Translations under genes and position numbers: made by a program
In this document: piece after piece, positions 25,023 to 34,156 of the stretch
Layout: every line of letters starts with the position of its first letter
How positions within the stretch are numbered: position 1 is the stretch's first letter
Notes under the pieces: model-generated
Told to the model about the DNA's origin: nothing
The model's input: only the letters and a program-made list of their open reading frames with translations
The model's database searches: none
Assembly (NCBI GenBank): GCA_965652395.1
Contig: CBFGUW010000024.1
Span: 6,529 to 70,528 of the forward strand
Origin: Saccharospirillum sp965652395
Lineage (GTDB): Bacteria > Pseudomonadota > Gammaproteobacteria > Pseudomonadales > Natronospirillaceae
DNA: 64,000 bases
Direction of reading: 5' to 3'

Positions 25023-26036
25023 TCAAGTCAGCGTCGAATGTAAAAGGTCTGCCGCCGATGGGGCCGGTTCGCAGGGTTGGTTCAAATCTTTGCCGGTTGG
25101 CTTGCGGTACACCTGGGTCTGTACCTGAAAGCCGTTACGCAGTGCCAGAAAACGATATTGTTCATTTACAAGGCCCGCCGCTCGGGCCAGTTGATGCAAT
25201 TCTTCCGGCTCGAAACCGAGCCACTGGTCGCCGCATTGGCTGTGCGCCCATTCCTGGTCGTGACGGCACAGGTCGGTAATGACCAGCAGGCCGCCCTCAT
25301 TCAATAGGTGGGCGCAGTGCACCAGTTCCTGACCGGGGGCAGGCACGTGGTGCAACACCATGTTGTAGACCACCACGTCGAACCGGGCCGCTTCGTTCGC
25401 CAGTTGGCCGGTATCGGCCTGGCGCAGCTCCAGGTGGTCCAGACTGGTGGTCTGGCTGCGGGCCTGGTCGAGCATGGCCTGGGAAATATCGACCCCGGTG
25501 ACCGATTCAAACCGCTCATGCAGCGCCGTCAGGAATTCGCCTTTGCCGGGGCCGACCTCCAGCGCTTTGCGATGGCGCGGCTGGCGGCAACTGTCGAGCA
25601 GCTGCAGGGTTTCCGGCCCATACTGATGGAACAGGGCGATGCGCTCCTGGTGCAGCTCGAATTCATCGGCGTGGCTGGCGAAAAAGGCTTCGGCCGCCTG
25701 CAGCCGGGCTTCGCGAATGTCCGCCAATTTACGTTGCAACTCGTCCGGCAGTTCATACTGGTCCAGCGAGCGGAATACCTGCTGCTGGATCTCCAACCGG
25801 TCGGTCAGGGCACGCCGGTAATAAATGCTGTTGCCTTCGCGTCGGCTTTCCACCCAACCGGCCTTGCTCAGTATCTTCAGGTGGTGGCTCATGCCGGACT
25901 GGCGTGTTTCCAGTAATTCGCTGAGTTCCAGCACCCCAAAAGCCCCATGGCCAAGCACCTGCAGAACGGTGAGGCGGATGGGGTCGCCGATGGCTTTGAA
26001 GAATGGGGGTAGCTGGTCCAGTGTCATGGTCGGCAA
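25023..26036 (-). CDS. sahR: ArsR-type regulator fused to a SAM-dependent methyltransferase domain (probable SahR)
   Basis: 337 residues. Residues 1-90 form an ArsR winged helix (FKAIGDPIRLTVLQVLGHGAFGVLELSELL then RQSGMSHHLKILSKAGWVESRREGNSIYYRR). Residues about 150-290 form a class I methyltransferase fold with ALEVGPGKGEFLTALHERF and FDVVVYNMVLHHVPAPGQEL. SahR is the ArsR-family repressor of S-adenosylhomocysteine recycling in Proteobacteria. The operon (metK, ahcY, metF) and a perfect 28-bp palindrome just upstream support that identity. The methyltransferase-like domain probably binds SAH or SAM as effector rather than acting as an enzyme; this is inference. Confidence 0.75.
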   Translation of the reverse strand: MPTMTLDQLPPFFKAIGDPIRLTVLQVLGHGAFGVLELSELLETRQSGMSHHLKILSKAGWVESRREGNSIYYRRALTDRLEIQQQVFRSLDQYELPDELQRKLADIREARLQAAEAFFASHADEFELHQERIALFHQYGPETLQLLDSCRQPRHRKALEVGPGKGEFLTALHERFESVTGVDISQAMLDQARSQTTSLDHLELRQADTGQLANEAARFDVVVYNMVLHHVPAPGQELVHCAHLLNEGGLLVITDLCRHDQEWAHSQCGDQWLGFEPEELHQLARAAGLVNEQYRFLALRNGFQVQTQVYRKPTGKDLNQPCEPAPSAADLLHSTLT

Positions 26037-26065
26037 GACTAGCAGCCGGTCCCCGTTGAGACAAT

Positions 26066-26093
26066 ATCTATATCAAAATTTTTTGATATAGAT
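26066..26093. promoter_or_regulatory. 28-bp palindromic operator upstream of sahR
   Basis: The arms ATCTATATCAAAA and TTTTGATATAGAT are perfect over 13 bp with a 2-bp spacer, 30 bp before the sahR start and in the divergent region with tkt. It is the obvious candidate site for autoregulation by the ArsR-type protein. Confidence 0.75.
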
Positions 26094-26263
26094 TGCTTCG
26101 CTGGCATTGTGACAGGTTTTTATGGAATAATTGCGACTCTCAAATTAATTTCGGCGTGACGGGTTGCTTTGCCCCTCTTGGTTATTTTTGGGACAATCCC
26201 CTCCCTTCCCGGGGCCCCCCGGTATAACGCCGCACGCGAAACCAAACAATCGAGGATCTTTCG

Positions 26264-28255
26264 ATGCCGTCACGTAGTGATCTTGCCAACGCCGTTCGTG
26301 CTTTAAGCATGGATGCGGTGCAAAAAGCCAAATCCGGTCACCCGGGCATGCCGATGGGCATGGCGGATATCGCCCAGGTACTCTGGTGCGACTACCTCAA
26401 GCACAACCCGAGCAACCCGAAGTGGTTCGATCGTGACCGCTTCATGCTGTCCAACGGCCATGGCTCCATGCTGCAATATTCCCTGCTGCACCTCGCCGGT
26501 TACGACCTCGGCATCGAAGACCTGAAACAATTCCGTCAGTTGCACTCCCGGACTCCTGGCCACCCAGAATATGGTTACACCCCGGGCGTGGAAACCACCA
26601 CCGGCCCGCTCGGCCAGGGCTTTGCCAATGCCGTCGGTTTCGCATTGGCGGAGAAAACCCTGGGTGCCCAGTTCAACCGTAAGGGTCACGACATTGTCGA
26701 CCATTACACCTATGTGTTCCTGGGCGACGGCTGCCTGATGGAAGGCATCTCCCATGAAGCGGCTTCTTTGGCCGGTACTCAGGGCCTCGGCAAACTGATC
26801 GCGTTTTACGACGACAACGGCATTTCCATCGACGGCGAAGTGGAAGGCTGGTTCACCGACGACACCGTCAAGCGTTTTGAATCCTACGGTTGGCAGGTGA
26901 TTCCTCGTGTGAACGGTCACGATCCGGAAGAAATCACCCAGGCCATCGAAACCGCGCGCGACAATCTGGACCAACCGACGCTGATCTGCTGCAAAACCAT
27001 CATCGGTTTTGGCTCGCCGAACAAAGAAGGTAAGGAAGAAAGCCACGGCGCGGCGCTGGGCGACGACGAGATCGTTCTGACCCGTAAAAAGCTGGGTTGG
27101 AGCCACGCACCTTTCGAGATCCCTCAGGATATTTACGAAGGGTGGGATGCCCAGGGTAAAGGCAGCAAAGCCGAAAGCGAGTGGAATGATAAATTCGCCG
27201 CCTATAAAGCCGCCCATCCGGAACTGGCTACTGAACTGGAACGCCGCATGAAAGGCGAGTTACCGGCCGATTTCGACCAATTCGCCAGCGACTTCGTCAA
27301 AACCGTCAACGAAAAAGCCGAAACCATTGCCAGCCGCAAGGCCTCGCAAAATGCCATCGAAGCTCTGGCGCCCAAGTTGCCGGAACTCTTTGGCGGTTCC
27401 GCCGACCTTGCAGGTTCCAACCTGACCCTCTGGAGTGGTGCCAAGGGTGTGAGCCAAGCCGAACCGGCCGGTAACTACTGCTTCTATGGCGTTCGTGAAT
27501 TCGGCATGACAGCCATCATGAACGGTATGGCTCTGCACGGTGGTTTCCGTCCATACGGCGCGACCTTCCTAATCTTCATGGAATACGCCCGCAATGCTGT
27601 ACGCATGTCGGCTTTGATGAAGCAGCCGGTGATTCATGTCTACACTCACGATTCCATCGGTCTGGGTGAAGACGGCCCGACCCACCAGCCGGTCGAGCAA
27701 TTGGCCAGCCTGCGTCAGACACCGAACCTCGACACCTGGCGCCCGGCCGATGCCGTGGAAAGTGCCGTCTCCTGGAAATGTGCCCTGCAGCGCAGTGACC
27801 GCCCGAGCGCCCTGATTTTCTCCCGTCAGGGTCTGCCGCATCAGGTTCGTACCGATGAGCAGCTGGCGGGTATTGAGAAGGGCGGTTATGTGTTGAAGGA
27901 CTGTGACGGCACTCCGGCGGCGGTCATCATCGCCACCGGTTCCGAAGTGGGCCTGGCTGTAGAAGCGGCGGATAAACTGAACAGTGCCGGAACGGCGGTC
28001 CGTGTTGTATCCATGCCCTGTACCGAGCGTTTCGACCAACAGGACGCCGCCTATCGCGAATCCGTGTTGCCAACCGGTGTGAAGCGCGTTGCCGTGGAAG
28101 CGGGCATCGCCGATTACTGGTACAAGTACGTCGGTCTCGACGGCGCCATTCTGGGTATGCACTCCTTCGGTGAGTCCGCCCCGGCCGGTGATTTGTACAA
28201 GCACTTCGGTATTACGGCGGATGCGTTGGTTGAACTGGTCAAAGAGACCGTTTAA
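26264..28255 (+). CDS. tkt: transketolase
   Basis: 663 residues. Thiamine-diphosphate enzyme signatures: KSGHPGMPMGMAD at the start, the metal-binding GDGCLMEGISHEAASLAG...FYDDNGIS, and the pyrimidine-domain HDSIGLGEDGPTHQPVEQL. The C-terminal domain ends with DYWYKYVGLDG and FGESAPAGDLYKHFG. It transfers two-carbon ketol units in the non-oxidative pentose phosphate pathway. Divergent from the methionine-cycle operon and followed by a strong terminator, so monocistronic. Confidence 0.97.
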   Translation: MPSRSDLANAVRALSMDAVQKAKSGHPGMPMGMADIAQVLWCDYLKHNPSNPKWFDRDRFMLSNGHGSMLQYSLLHLAGYDLGIEDLKQFRQLHSRTPGHPEYGYTPGVETTTGPLGQGFANAVGFALAEKTLGAQFNRKGHDIVDHYTYVFLGDGCLMEGISHEAASLAGTQGLGKLIAFYDDNGISIDGEVEGWFTDDTVKRFESYGWQVIPRVNGHDPEEITQAIETARDNLDQPTLICCKTIIGFGSPNKEGKEESHGAALGDDEIVLTRKKLGWSHAPFEIPQDIYEGWDAQGKGSKAESEWNDKFAAYKAAHPELATELERRMKGELPADFDQFASDFVKTVNEKAETIASRKASQNAIEALAPKLPELFGGSADLAGSNLTLWSGAKGVSQAEPAGNYCFYGVREFGMTAIMNGMALHGGFRPYGATFLIFMEYARNAVRMSALMKQPVIHVYTHDSIGLGEDGPTHQPVEQLASLRQTPNLDTWRPADAVESAVSWKCALQRSDRPSALIFSRQGLPHQVRTDEQLAGIEKGGYVLKDCDGTPAAVIIATGSEVGLAVEAADKLNSAGTAVRVVSMPCTERFDQQDAAYRESVLPTGVKRVAVEAGIADYWYKYVGLDGAILGMHSFGESAPAGDLYKHFGITADALVELVKETV

Positions 28256-28269
28256 CCCGCGTGATTAGT

Positions 28270-28302
28270 AAAAAAGCCCGGCTTGGATTGCCGGGCTTTT
28301 TT
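28270..28302 (+). terminator. intrinsic terminator of tkt
   Basis: AAAAAAGCCCGGC, a 7-base loop, then GCCGGGCTTTTTT: a GC-rich stem followed by a T-run, 14 bp after the stop codon. Confidence 0.92.
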
Positions 28303-28446
28303 ATGTGAGCTCAATCACAATAAAGGCGTCTCTGCCATTTTCGTCTTTGTCTGCGAAGCGGGGGTTGTTAAAGTTGTGCCACTTTCTCAGTGGCCCAAGC
28401 TGAGTAAGGCCCCTTTAAAACCTGACCTTATGAAAAGGAATGAATA

Positions 28447-28878
28447 ATGAAAAGGAACGCCACCCTGGCATTTCTATGCCTGTTCTTAGTCCTCACCGCT
28501 GTTGTTGTAGTGCGTAGAGTGATTTTTCCCCTGATCGAACTCGCGGCGGTGGTCGATTGGCAATTTGCCATAGAGGCGTCTATTTCCCGTATCGTTATCT
28601 CCGTTCTTGCTATTGCGGTGTTTATCCTTCCCATTTTGAAAATTGCCCGGAGTCAGTGGTCGGTGTTGGCTTATATCAGCAGTTTTCTGATGGCTCTTCT
28701 GGCTATGCTGTTTATTGCTGTGGGTATTGTTGAGATTGTTAAGGCGGGTACGCTGGCCTATGTGCCCTTGGTAACGCTGGGCATTGCTTTTTCTTTGCTG
28801 TGGGCCGCTTGGACGAGTGGGTCTTTACTAAAAAGTTATAAGCGATCATCCGAATACAACAATGAGGTGCTGGCATGA
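28447..28878 (+). CDS. small multi-pass membrane protein, unknown
   Basis: 143 residues with four clear hydrophobic segments: LAFLCLFLVLTAVVVVRR, ISVLAIAVFILPIL, a stretch from LAYISSFLMALLAMLF, and LVTLGIAFSLLWAAWTSG. The start ATG follows AAAAGGAATGAATA. It overlaps the next gene by ATGA, so the two form a unit. No family is recognised; function unknown. Confidence 0.7.
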   Translation: MKRNATLAFLCLFLVLTAVVVVRRVIFPLIELAAVVDWQFAIEASISRIVISVLAIAVFILPILKIARSQWSVLAYISSFLMALLAMLFIAVGIVEIVKAGTLAYVPLVTLGIAFSLLWAAWTSGSLLKSYKRSSEYNNEVLA

Positions 28879-29288
28879 ATCTGAAATATGGCTTCCGCCT
28901 GCTCGTAGTAACTTTATTGTCCGTTGGTAGCTTGGCTGCGATAGCCAGTGCCGACATGGATTCTTTTTTTGAAGACCCTGAGAGCCTAACCGCATTCGAT
29001 CGTGCCGTCAGTACGGGTGTACTGGATCAAGCCCGTCAGCATATTGTCGACCAATGCGCAGTTGCCGGTGCTGAAAAAGGGATGGATTGCGAGTGTTTGA
29101 GCGAAGGTCTCGGAAGCCTTCCCGACAAAGTTCTGTTTTACGAGAGTATTCAGGCCTACAACACCTATAACGAAGTGGTTGCCGCCATGCAGGCCGACGA
29201 TATGGCGCGGGTGGAAGAACTGAAAGCGGCTCAGGCCAATCGGGAATCCGTGGTGAACGATTTGGAAAAGCAGTGTACTGTGAAGTAA
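28875..29288 (+). CDS. secreted protein of unknown function
   Basis: 137 residues with a cleavable signal peptide (LLVVTLLSVGSLAAIASA) and a mature helical domain of about 110 residues. Three cysteines occur close together near residues 58-76 (QCAVAGAEKGMDCECLSEGL) and another near the C-terminus (KQCTVK), so disulfides are possible in the periplasm. Coupled by ATGA to the preceding membrane protein gene and closed by a strong bidirectional terminator. Family not recognised. Confidence 0.72.
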   Translation: MNLKYGFRLLVVTLLSVGSLAAIASADMDSFFEDPESLTAFDRAVSTGVLDQARQHIVDQCAVAGAEKGMDCECLSEGLGSLPDKVLFYESIQAYNTYNEVVAAMQADDMARVEELKAAQANRESVVNDLEKQCTVK

Positions 29289-29304
29289 TAGGCTGACCCT
29301 GTTT

Positions 29305-29341
29305 AATTAAAAAAGGCCGCAGGTTGCGGCCTTTTTTAATT
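29305..29341. terminator. bidirectional intrinsic terminator
   Basis: A 17-bp perfect stem (AATTAAAAAAGGCCGCA and complement) with a 3-base loop has A-runs on the left and T-runs on the right. It serves the convergent secreted-protein and oxidoreductase genes. Confidence 0.93.
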
Positions 29342-29354
29342 GCCGGTGTTGGTT

Positions 29355-30371
29355 TTATAACTGAATGACTATTTTGCCGATGTGCTCACCACTCTGCAGC
29401 CTCTCCAAGGCGGTATGGGCCTGATCGAAACCATAGAGACGGTCGATGACCGGGCGGATATGGTGTACGCCCATAAAACGAATCACTTCTTTCAGCATGG
29501 CCAGCGGCCCGACGGTGATCCCTTGCATGCGAGCATTACGCTGCAGAATCTGCATGGGGTTGAAGTCGTGATCCAGACCCGCCACCACTCCAATCAGGTT
29601 GATTTTTCCGCCCAGCCGAATTGATTCCAGCGATTTATACAGTGTGCCAGGGCCACCGACTTCAATCACCTGGTCCACACCTTGCCCATCGGTCAGTTCC
29701 CGCACCTGATAATGCCAATCCGGCACTTCCCGATAGTTGATCACGGCATCGGCGCCCAGGTTATAAAGGCGCGTCATCTTTTCGTCGCTACTGGTAGTGG
29801 CGATAACCCTTAGCCCTGACGATTTCGCGAACTGAATGGCAAAAGTGGATACACCGCCGGAACCCAGGGTGAGAACACTCGAACCCGGCATCGGTGGAAA
29901 GGGGGCCGCCATTAAGGCATGCCAAGCGGTGACCGCCGCACAGGGTAGGGTGGCGGCTTCTTCGAAGGTCATGGTATCCGGCACCCGGACGAGGCCTTTG
30001 GCTTTCATGACAACATACTCTGACAGCATGCCATTAATGGGGCCGCCGAGATGAGTGAGTCGGTAGGCTTCCTGCGGGGGCCCGTCGATCCATCCCTGGG
30101 AAAATGCCGCGACCACCCGGTCGCCCACATCGAATTCCATAACATCGGGGGAAATGGCTTCTATTTCTCCGGCGCCATCGGAGGTTGGAATGCAATCGGG
30201 TTTGACCATGCCCCGGTGGGCGCCTTTGGCGATGGTCAAATCCCGGTTGTTCAGGGAAACCGCTCTGACGCGAATCAGTACTTCACCGGGGCCGGGTTCG
30301 GGAATGGGCAGCTCGACGGCTTTCCAGCCGAACGGGTAATGAGGGTTGTCTTGCAACTGGTAGGCACGCAT
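29355..30371 (-). CDS. zinc-type/MDR NAD(P)-dependent alcohol dehydrogenase or quinone oxidoreductase
   Basis: 338 residues of the medium-chain dehydrogenase/reductase family. The N-terminal GroES-like domain has PGEVLIRVRAVSLNNRDL and SDGAGEIEAISPDVMEFDVGDRV. The Rossmann domain carries LTLGSGGVSTFAIQFAKSSGLRVIATTSSDEK. The cysteine- and histidine-rich zinc ligands of classic ADHs are not evident, so it may be a zinc-free enone or quinone reductase. It follows the old yellow enzyme by 27 bp, pointing to a shared role in reducing electrophilic alpha,beta-unsaturated compounds; substrate unknown. Confidence 0.85.
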   Translation of the reverse strand: MRAYQLQDNPHYPFGWKAVELPIPEPGPGEVLIRVRAVSLNNRDLTIAKGAHRGMVKPDCIPTSDGAGEIEAISPDVMEFDVGDRVVAAFSQGWIDGPPQEAYRLTHLGGPINGMLSEYVVMKAKGLVRVPDTMTFEEAATLPCAAVTAWHALMAAPFPPMPGSSVLTLGSGGVSTFAIQFAKSSGLRVIATTSSDEKMTRLYNLGADAVINYREVPDWHYQVRELTDGQGVDQVIEVGGPGTLYKSLESIRLGGKINLIGVVAGLDHDFNPMQILQRNARMQGITVGPLAMLKEVIRFMGVHHIRPVIDRLYGFDQAHTALERLQSGEHIGKIVIQL

Positions 30372-30398
30372 GTAAAAGGGTCCTTTCCGGTGAGGGCG

Positions 30399-31502
30399 TT
30401 AAATAAGGTCTTGCAGGACGACGGGGTTGAACGGCCTGAGTTCGTCTTGGCGATTCTGTTCTATCTTTCGGGTCCAGGCCGGGTCGGCCAGCAGGGCACG
30501 GCCAACGGCGACCATGTCCGCCTCCCCTTCTTCGACCAGTTGGATGACTCGATCCAGGCTTGCGTTGTCCGCGCACTTCCCTTCCATCAGCGCCACAATA
30601 AAGTCATCGTCCAGACCGATCGAACCAACGCCCATGGTGGGGAGACCGGTGAGCTCCTTGGTCCAGCCCGCCAGAGTGAGGCTCGAATGGTCGAAGGCGG
30701 GTTCCCAGAAACGTCGTGTGGAGCAATGAAACATAGAGACCCCGGCATCGACGAGTGGTGTCAGCAATTGCTGCAATTCTGCGGGGGAGTGCGCGATGCG
30801 AGCATTGAAGTTCTGAATTTTCCATTGCGAGAATCGAAACAGGATAGGGAAATCCGGGCCGACGATGTCGCGGCAGGCTTTGACGATCTCAGTCGCGAAA
30901 CGCGCACGATTTTGTAGGCTGCCTCCATAGTGATCCGTTCTTTTATTAGTGGCTTCCCAAAAAAACTGATCGATCAGATAGCCATGGGCACCATGAATTT
31001 CAATGCCATCGAAACCGAGCGATTGAGCCGTGGCCGCTGCCGACGCAAAAGCGTTGACCAAGTGGTTAATATCTTCAAGGGTGGCGGTATCTCCCGCTCG
31101 TACACCGGGCCCGGCCAATCCGGAAGGACCCAGGGGTGGCACTTTGGGGTTGGGCATTGCACCGGGAGTTCGCATCATGCCAATGTGCCACAGCTGCGGC
31201 ATGATTTTCCCACCGACCGCATGGACTTCATTAACGACACGATACCAACCGGCGAGCGCATCCTCGCCGAAAAAGCGTGGCACGCTGGGGCCACCCGCGG
31301 AAGCGGGGTGATTCACAACAGTGCCTTCGGTGAGTATCAAGCCCACACCATTTTCCGCGCGTCTTCGATAATAAGCCGCTACATCTTCACCGGGGACGCC
31401 GCCGGGGGAGCGGCTGCGCGTCATCGGCGCCATGGTAAAACGGTTGGCGAGTTCAAGGTTCCCTATTTTAATGGGGCGGAAAAGCGCATTTTTTATTGTC
31501 AC
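30399..31502 (-). CDS. old yellow enzyme family NADH:flavin oxidoreductase
   Basis: 367 residues. FMN-barrel signatures: NRFTMAPMTRSRSP at the N-terminus, IHGAHGYLIDQFFWEATNKRTDHYGGSLQNRARF in the middle with the catalytic-region residues, and MVAVGRALLADPAW near the end. Such enzymes reduce activated alkenes, nitro compounds or quinones with NAD(P)H. First gene of a two-gene operon with an MDR oxidoreductase. Confidence 0.93.
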   Translation of the reverse strand: MTIKNALFRPIKIGNLELANRFTMAPMTRSRSPGGVPGEDVAAYYRRRAENGVGLILTEGTVVNHPASAGGPSVPRFFGEDALAGWYRVVNEVHAVGGKIMPQLWHIGMMRTPGAMPNPKVPPLGPSGLAGPGVRAGDTATLEDINHLVNAFASAAATAQSLGFDGIEIHGAHGYLIDQFFWEATNKRTDHYGGSLQNRARFATEIVKACRDIVGPDFPILFRFSQWKIQNFNARIAHSPAELQQLLTPLVDAGVSMFHCSTRRFWEPAFDHSSLTLAGWTKELTGLPTMGVGSIGLDDDFIVALMEGKCADNASLDRVIQLVEEGEADMVAVGRALLADPAWTRKIEQNRQDELRPFNPVVLQDLI

Positions 31503-31832
31503 ATTAGACTCCTTTCAAAATAGTTGTTGGATGTGTATTGAGGTGCTCATTCCTTGAGTCCTGGTTTTATCAACTACTGTCCCGATTTTATGATGACAGG
31601 GGGCGACACGGGGAAGGGTTGTACAAAATCACCTGCGGGACGGGCGGAAATGCATTGGTAATGCTATGGTATCCAAAGTCTGTCTCGTGGCCGCAAGAGT
31701 TGAATACTCCCTCGCGTTAGTTGTCGACAGCTGTACTGAACGACGGTTGGGTTTGATGCATGGTTCCCAGCCTGCCTTCTTCTTATTCGTTAACCGGTTG
31801 TTTCATTGTGGAACGATGAAAAAAGACTAACT

Positions 31833-31852
31833 ACCTGGCTGTTTAGCCAGGT
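31833..31852. other. hairpin upstream of the LuxR-type gene
   Basis: ACCTGGCT-GTTT-AGCCAGGT is a perfect 8-bp stem with a tetraloop, 96 bp before the regulator start. In the 445-bp gap 31503-31947 I find only this hairpin and a dubious 60-codon frame. It could be a leader structure or an operator. Confidence 0.5.
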
Positions 31853-31947
31853 TGAAATAAACGGGGCACTCTCTAGGATATTGCGCGCCAAAAAAATGGG
31901 TAGTGCTCCAACAACGAACTCTACAAAGAGTTGGCAAGGGATACGCA

Positions 31948-32697
31948 ATGGGTCGATATCAGGATCTCTCCAGGGAGGATCTGATTCGCCTGCAGGAATT
32001 GAGTGTGAATGCCTTGCGGGTTTCGAATCAGTCGGAATTGGATGCCTATATTCGCTTATTTTCAGAGACATTCCCCATCGAGCAATTTGCAGTGGTTTCG
32101 TTTTGTCGGGAAGGCAGCCGGTTTCGAATTCTGGCCTTGCATAACCGTGGTTTCCCGACAGAACTGGAGCAGGATTTTCTGGAAAATGACCGGATCGCCA
32201 ACTGCAAAGTGCTGTTGAAGCACTGTCAGTGCTCCGGTCATTCTTCATCGATGGTGTCAGGCGACAACGAAGTTCTAGTGGGCATAGAAAGCGCTCACAT
32301 CCGTCGTGGTTATTATGGAATCATTCGGCCTTCCCGAAATCTGGTCGGTGTTATCTGTATGCTCAACAAACCGGACTCCGAATCGGATGCGCATTGGCTG
32401 TCTCTTTTGGAATCCTGGCTGCCTCACATCCAGTTGGCGCAAAGTCGGGCTTTGGAAGCCAGTTGTCTGCCGGACATCGAATTAACCCCCCGGGAATATG
32501 ATGTATTGCGCTGGTTGTGCCGAGGCAAGACCAATTGGGAAATGAGTCGGATTCTGGCGATCAGCGAGAGCACCGTTAAGTTCCACGTCGCCAATCTGAT
32601 TCAGAAACTGGGAGCCAGTAACCGCGCCCACGCCGTGGCTTTGGCTGGCCCGGTATTGGCGTCCCGCCGCTATCGGCTGTCCATGCCGTCTCATTGA
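31948..32697 (+). CDS. LuxR-type transcriptional regulator
   Basis: 249 residues from the ATG at 31948 (AAGGG eight bases upstream); the open frame reaches 31903 without a better start. The C-terminal helix-turn-helix is clear: ELTPREYDVLRWLCRGKTNWEMSRILAISESTVKFHVANLIQKLGA. The N-terminal 170 residues look like a small-molecule-sensing domain, but I do not see the tryptophan/tyrosine/aspartate set of acyl-homoserine-lactone receptors with confidence. No synthase gene is nearby, so if it senses a signal it is a LuxR solo. Isolated, possibly regulating the transporter downstream. Confidence 0.85.
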   Translation: MGRYQDLSREDLIRLQELSVNALRVSNQSELDAYIRLFSETFPIEQFAVVSFCREGSRFRILALHNRGFPTELEQDFLENDRIANCKVLLKHCQCSGHSSSMVSGDNEVLVGIESAHIRRGYYGIIRPSRNLVGVICMLNKPDSESDAHWLSLLESWLPHIQLAQSRALEASCLPDIELTPREYDVLRWLCRGKTNWEMSRILAISESTVKFHVANLIQKLGASNRAHAVALAGPVLASRRYRLSMPSH

Positions 32698-32757
32698 AAA
32701 CAAGAATCTTGGTGCTGAGCTGCAAAGGCTTTTATCTACGGTGGGATTGGAAGACTA

Positions 32758-32870
32758 GCACTGGCGGGCTGTGATGCCTCAGCGGGGTAGTCCGCAGCAA
32801 GGATGCTGCGGTCTAGGCTCCATGGATGGATTCACGCCGACCCCGCAGAGACATCCCCGCCCGCCAGCGC
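32758..32870. repeat. palindromic intergenic element, copy 4 (inverted)
   Basis: Arms at 32758-32788 and 32840-32870 pair at 26 of 31 positions (GCRCTGGCGGGC...GCGGGGT). The 51-bp core has the inverted orientation, with CCGCAGCAAGGATGCTGCGG and CCATGGATGGATTCACG. It lies between the LuxR-type gene and the first BMP gene. Confidence 0.93.
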
Positions 32871-32957
32871 GGACCACTGCCACATGGTCATTCTATTTTC
32901 TTTTGTATCAGGGCTCGATCACGGGGCTCAAGGTGGATATACTCGGCGGTCAAAAAC

Positions 32958-32971
32958 TAACCAATAGGTCA
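32958..32971. promoter_or_regulatory. candidate operator before the first BMP gene
   Basis: TAACCAATAGGTCA fits the pattern TRACC-N4-GGTCA, the same pattern as the perfect palindrome before the second BMP gene. It lies 14 bp before the ATG. Confidence 0.45.
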
Positions 32972-32985
32972 GAAAGAGAGGTAAC

Positions 32986-33996
32986 ATGACTGCCATCCGT
33001 ATCGGGGTCCTGCTGGGAGTGCTGACCGTCAGCGGCTTCGCCCAAGCCGCCGTGAAACCCGCCGTAGCCTATTCCGACGGCGCCAAGTTCGACAATTCCT
33101 TTAATGAATCCGTATTCCGCGATGGCGTAGTCCGCTTCGAGGCCACCTACGACATTGACGTGACCGAGGTAAACCCCAGCAGCGCCACCGAATTCACCCA
33201 AGCGCTACGAACCCTCGCCGAAAGTGGGCACAGCCCCATCGTCGCCGTCGGCTTTTCTTATGCCGACGCCCTGCGCGAAGTGGCCGGTGAATACCCCAAC
33301 CTCCAGTTCGCTATCATCGATTCGGTCGTCAATGCACCCAATGTGCAGTCGCTAATGTTCAAAGAACACGAAGGTTCCTTCCTGGTGGGTGCTCTGGCAG
33401 CGCTGAAGGCGGAAGATCCAGTGTTGGGATTCGTAGGCGGAATGGACCTTCCTTTTATAAGAGGCTTTGCCTGTGGTTATGCCCAGGGCGCCCACTATGT
33501 GGAAGACGACAGCCGCGTTTTGGTGCGCATGATCGGCTCCACGCCCGATGCCTGGTCCAATCCGGAGCGCGGAGCTCAATTGGCGCGCCAGTTAATAGAA
33601 GCCGATGCGGAAGTGGTCTACGCTGCGGCGGGTGGCAGTGGCATAGGGGTGTATCAGGCGGCCGATCAGGCTGGCAAGCTGGCCATCGCGGTCGATTCAA
33701 ACCAGAACTACCTGCATTTGAACACCATGCTGACATCCATGGTCAAGCGGGTGGGTGTGGCCGCCTACCAGACCTGGGCGCAAGCGGCTGAAGGCCGTTG
33801 GCAGCCCGGTATTCAGCAGTTAGGGTTGGCTGAAGGTGGTGTGGACTGGGCGCTCGACATCTTCAACCGCCAACTGGTGCCATTAAAAATGGAAGAACGT
33901 GTCAATGAATTGCGCCAGGACATTATTGATGGCGACATTAAGGTGCATAGTTACTCAACCGACAATCGATGCCCGATTCCTTTGATTGATTCATAA
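32986..33996 (+). CDS. BMP family nucleoside-type ABC transporter substrate-binding protein (copy 1)
   Basis: 336 residues with a cleavable signal peptide (GVLTVSGFAQA) and no lipobox, so periplasmic. The PF02608 Bmp fold shows SDGAKFDNSFNESVFRDGV at the start, IVAVGFSYADALREVA, EHEGSFLVGALAAL, GFVGGMDLPFIRGFACGYAQGA and AAAGGSGIGVYQAAD. It is closely related to the next gene (same motifs in the same order), so the pair arose by duplication. BMP proteins with this ATPase/permease set bind purine nucleosides such as guanosine; ligand not determinable here. Confidence 0.9.
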   Translation: MTAIRIGVLLGVLTVSGFAQAAVKPAVAYSDGAKFDNSFNESVFRDGVVRFEATYDIDVTEVNPSSATEFTQALRTLAESGHSPIVAVGFSYADALREVAGEYPNLQFAIIDSVVNAPNVQSLMFKEHEGSFLVGALAALKAEDPVLGFVGGMDLPFIRGFACGYAQGAHYVEDDSRVLVRMIGSTPDAWSNPERGAQLARQLIEADAEVVYAAAGGSGIGVYQAADQAGKLAIAVDSNQNYLHLNTMLTSMVKRVGVAAYQTWAQAAEGRWQPGIQQLGLAEGGVDWALDIFNRQLVPLKMEERVNELRQDIIDGDIKVHSYSTDNRCPIPLIDS

Positions 33997-34120
33997 AGGC
34001 CGGATTCTTGCTTAATATGTTTATTATCTGACCGTTAGATCGGGTTTGGTAGGATGACGGATAGATGAATCCAGGATGAATCTGCTGTGATTTTTCCGAT
34101 GTAACGACAAGATGGCTGTG

Positions 34121-34126
34121 TATAAT
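34121..34126 (+). promoter_or_regulatory. -10 element before the second BMP gene
   Basis: A consensus TATAAT preceded by TGTG. No strong -35 is visible at 16-18 bp, so activation or extended -10 contacts may be needed. The inferred start near 34133 puts the palindrome at 34157 within the transcribed leader. Confidence 0.45.
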
Positions 34127-34156
34127 GCAACGGTTTGTTGCAGAGGTACATTAGGG

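Noticed and set aside
23371..26263. SAM or SAH riboswitch before metK or ahcY
   Set aside because: Genes are too closely spaced and no riboswitch core was recognised; an ArsR-type repressor with a palindrome explains control better.
26303..27217. 304-codon open frame on the minus strand
   Set aside because: Antisense to transketolase, whose identity is certain.
31538..31720. 60-codon open frame on the plus strand
   Set aside because: No ribosome site, no hydrophobic pattern or family; treated as non-coding.
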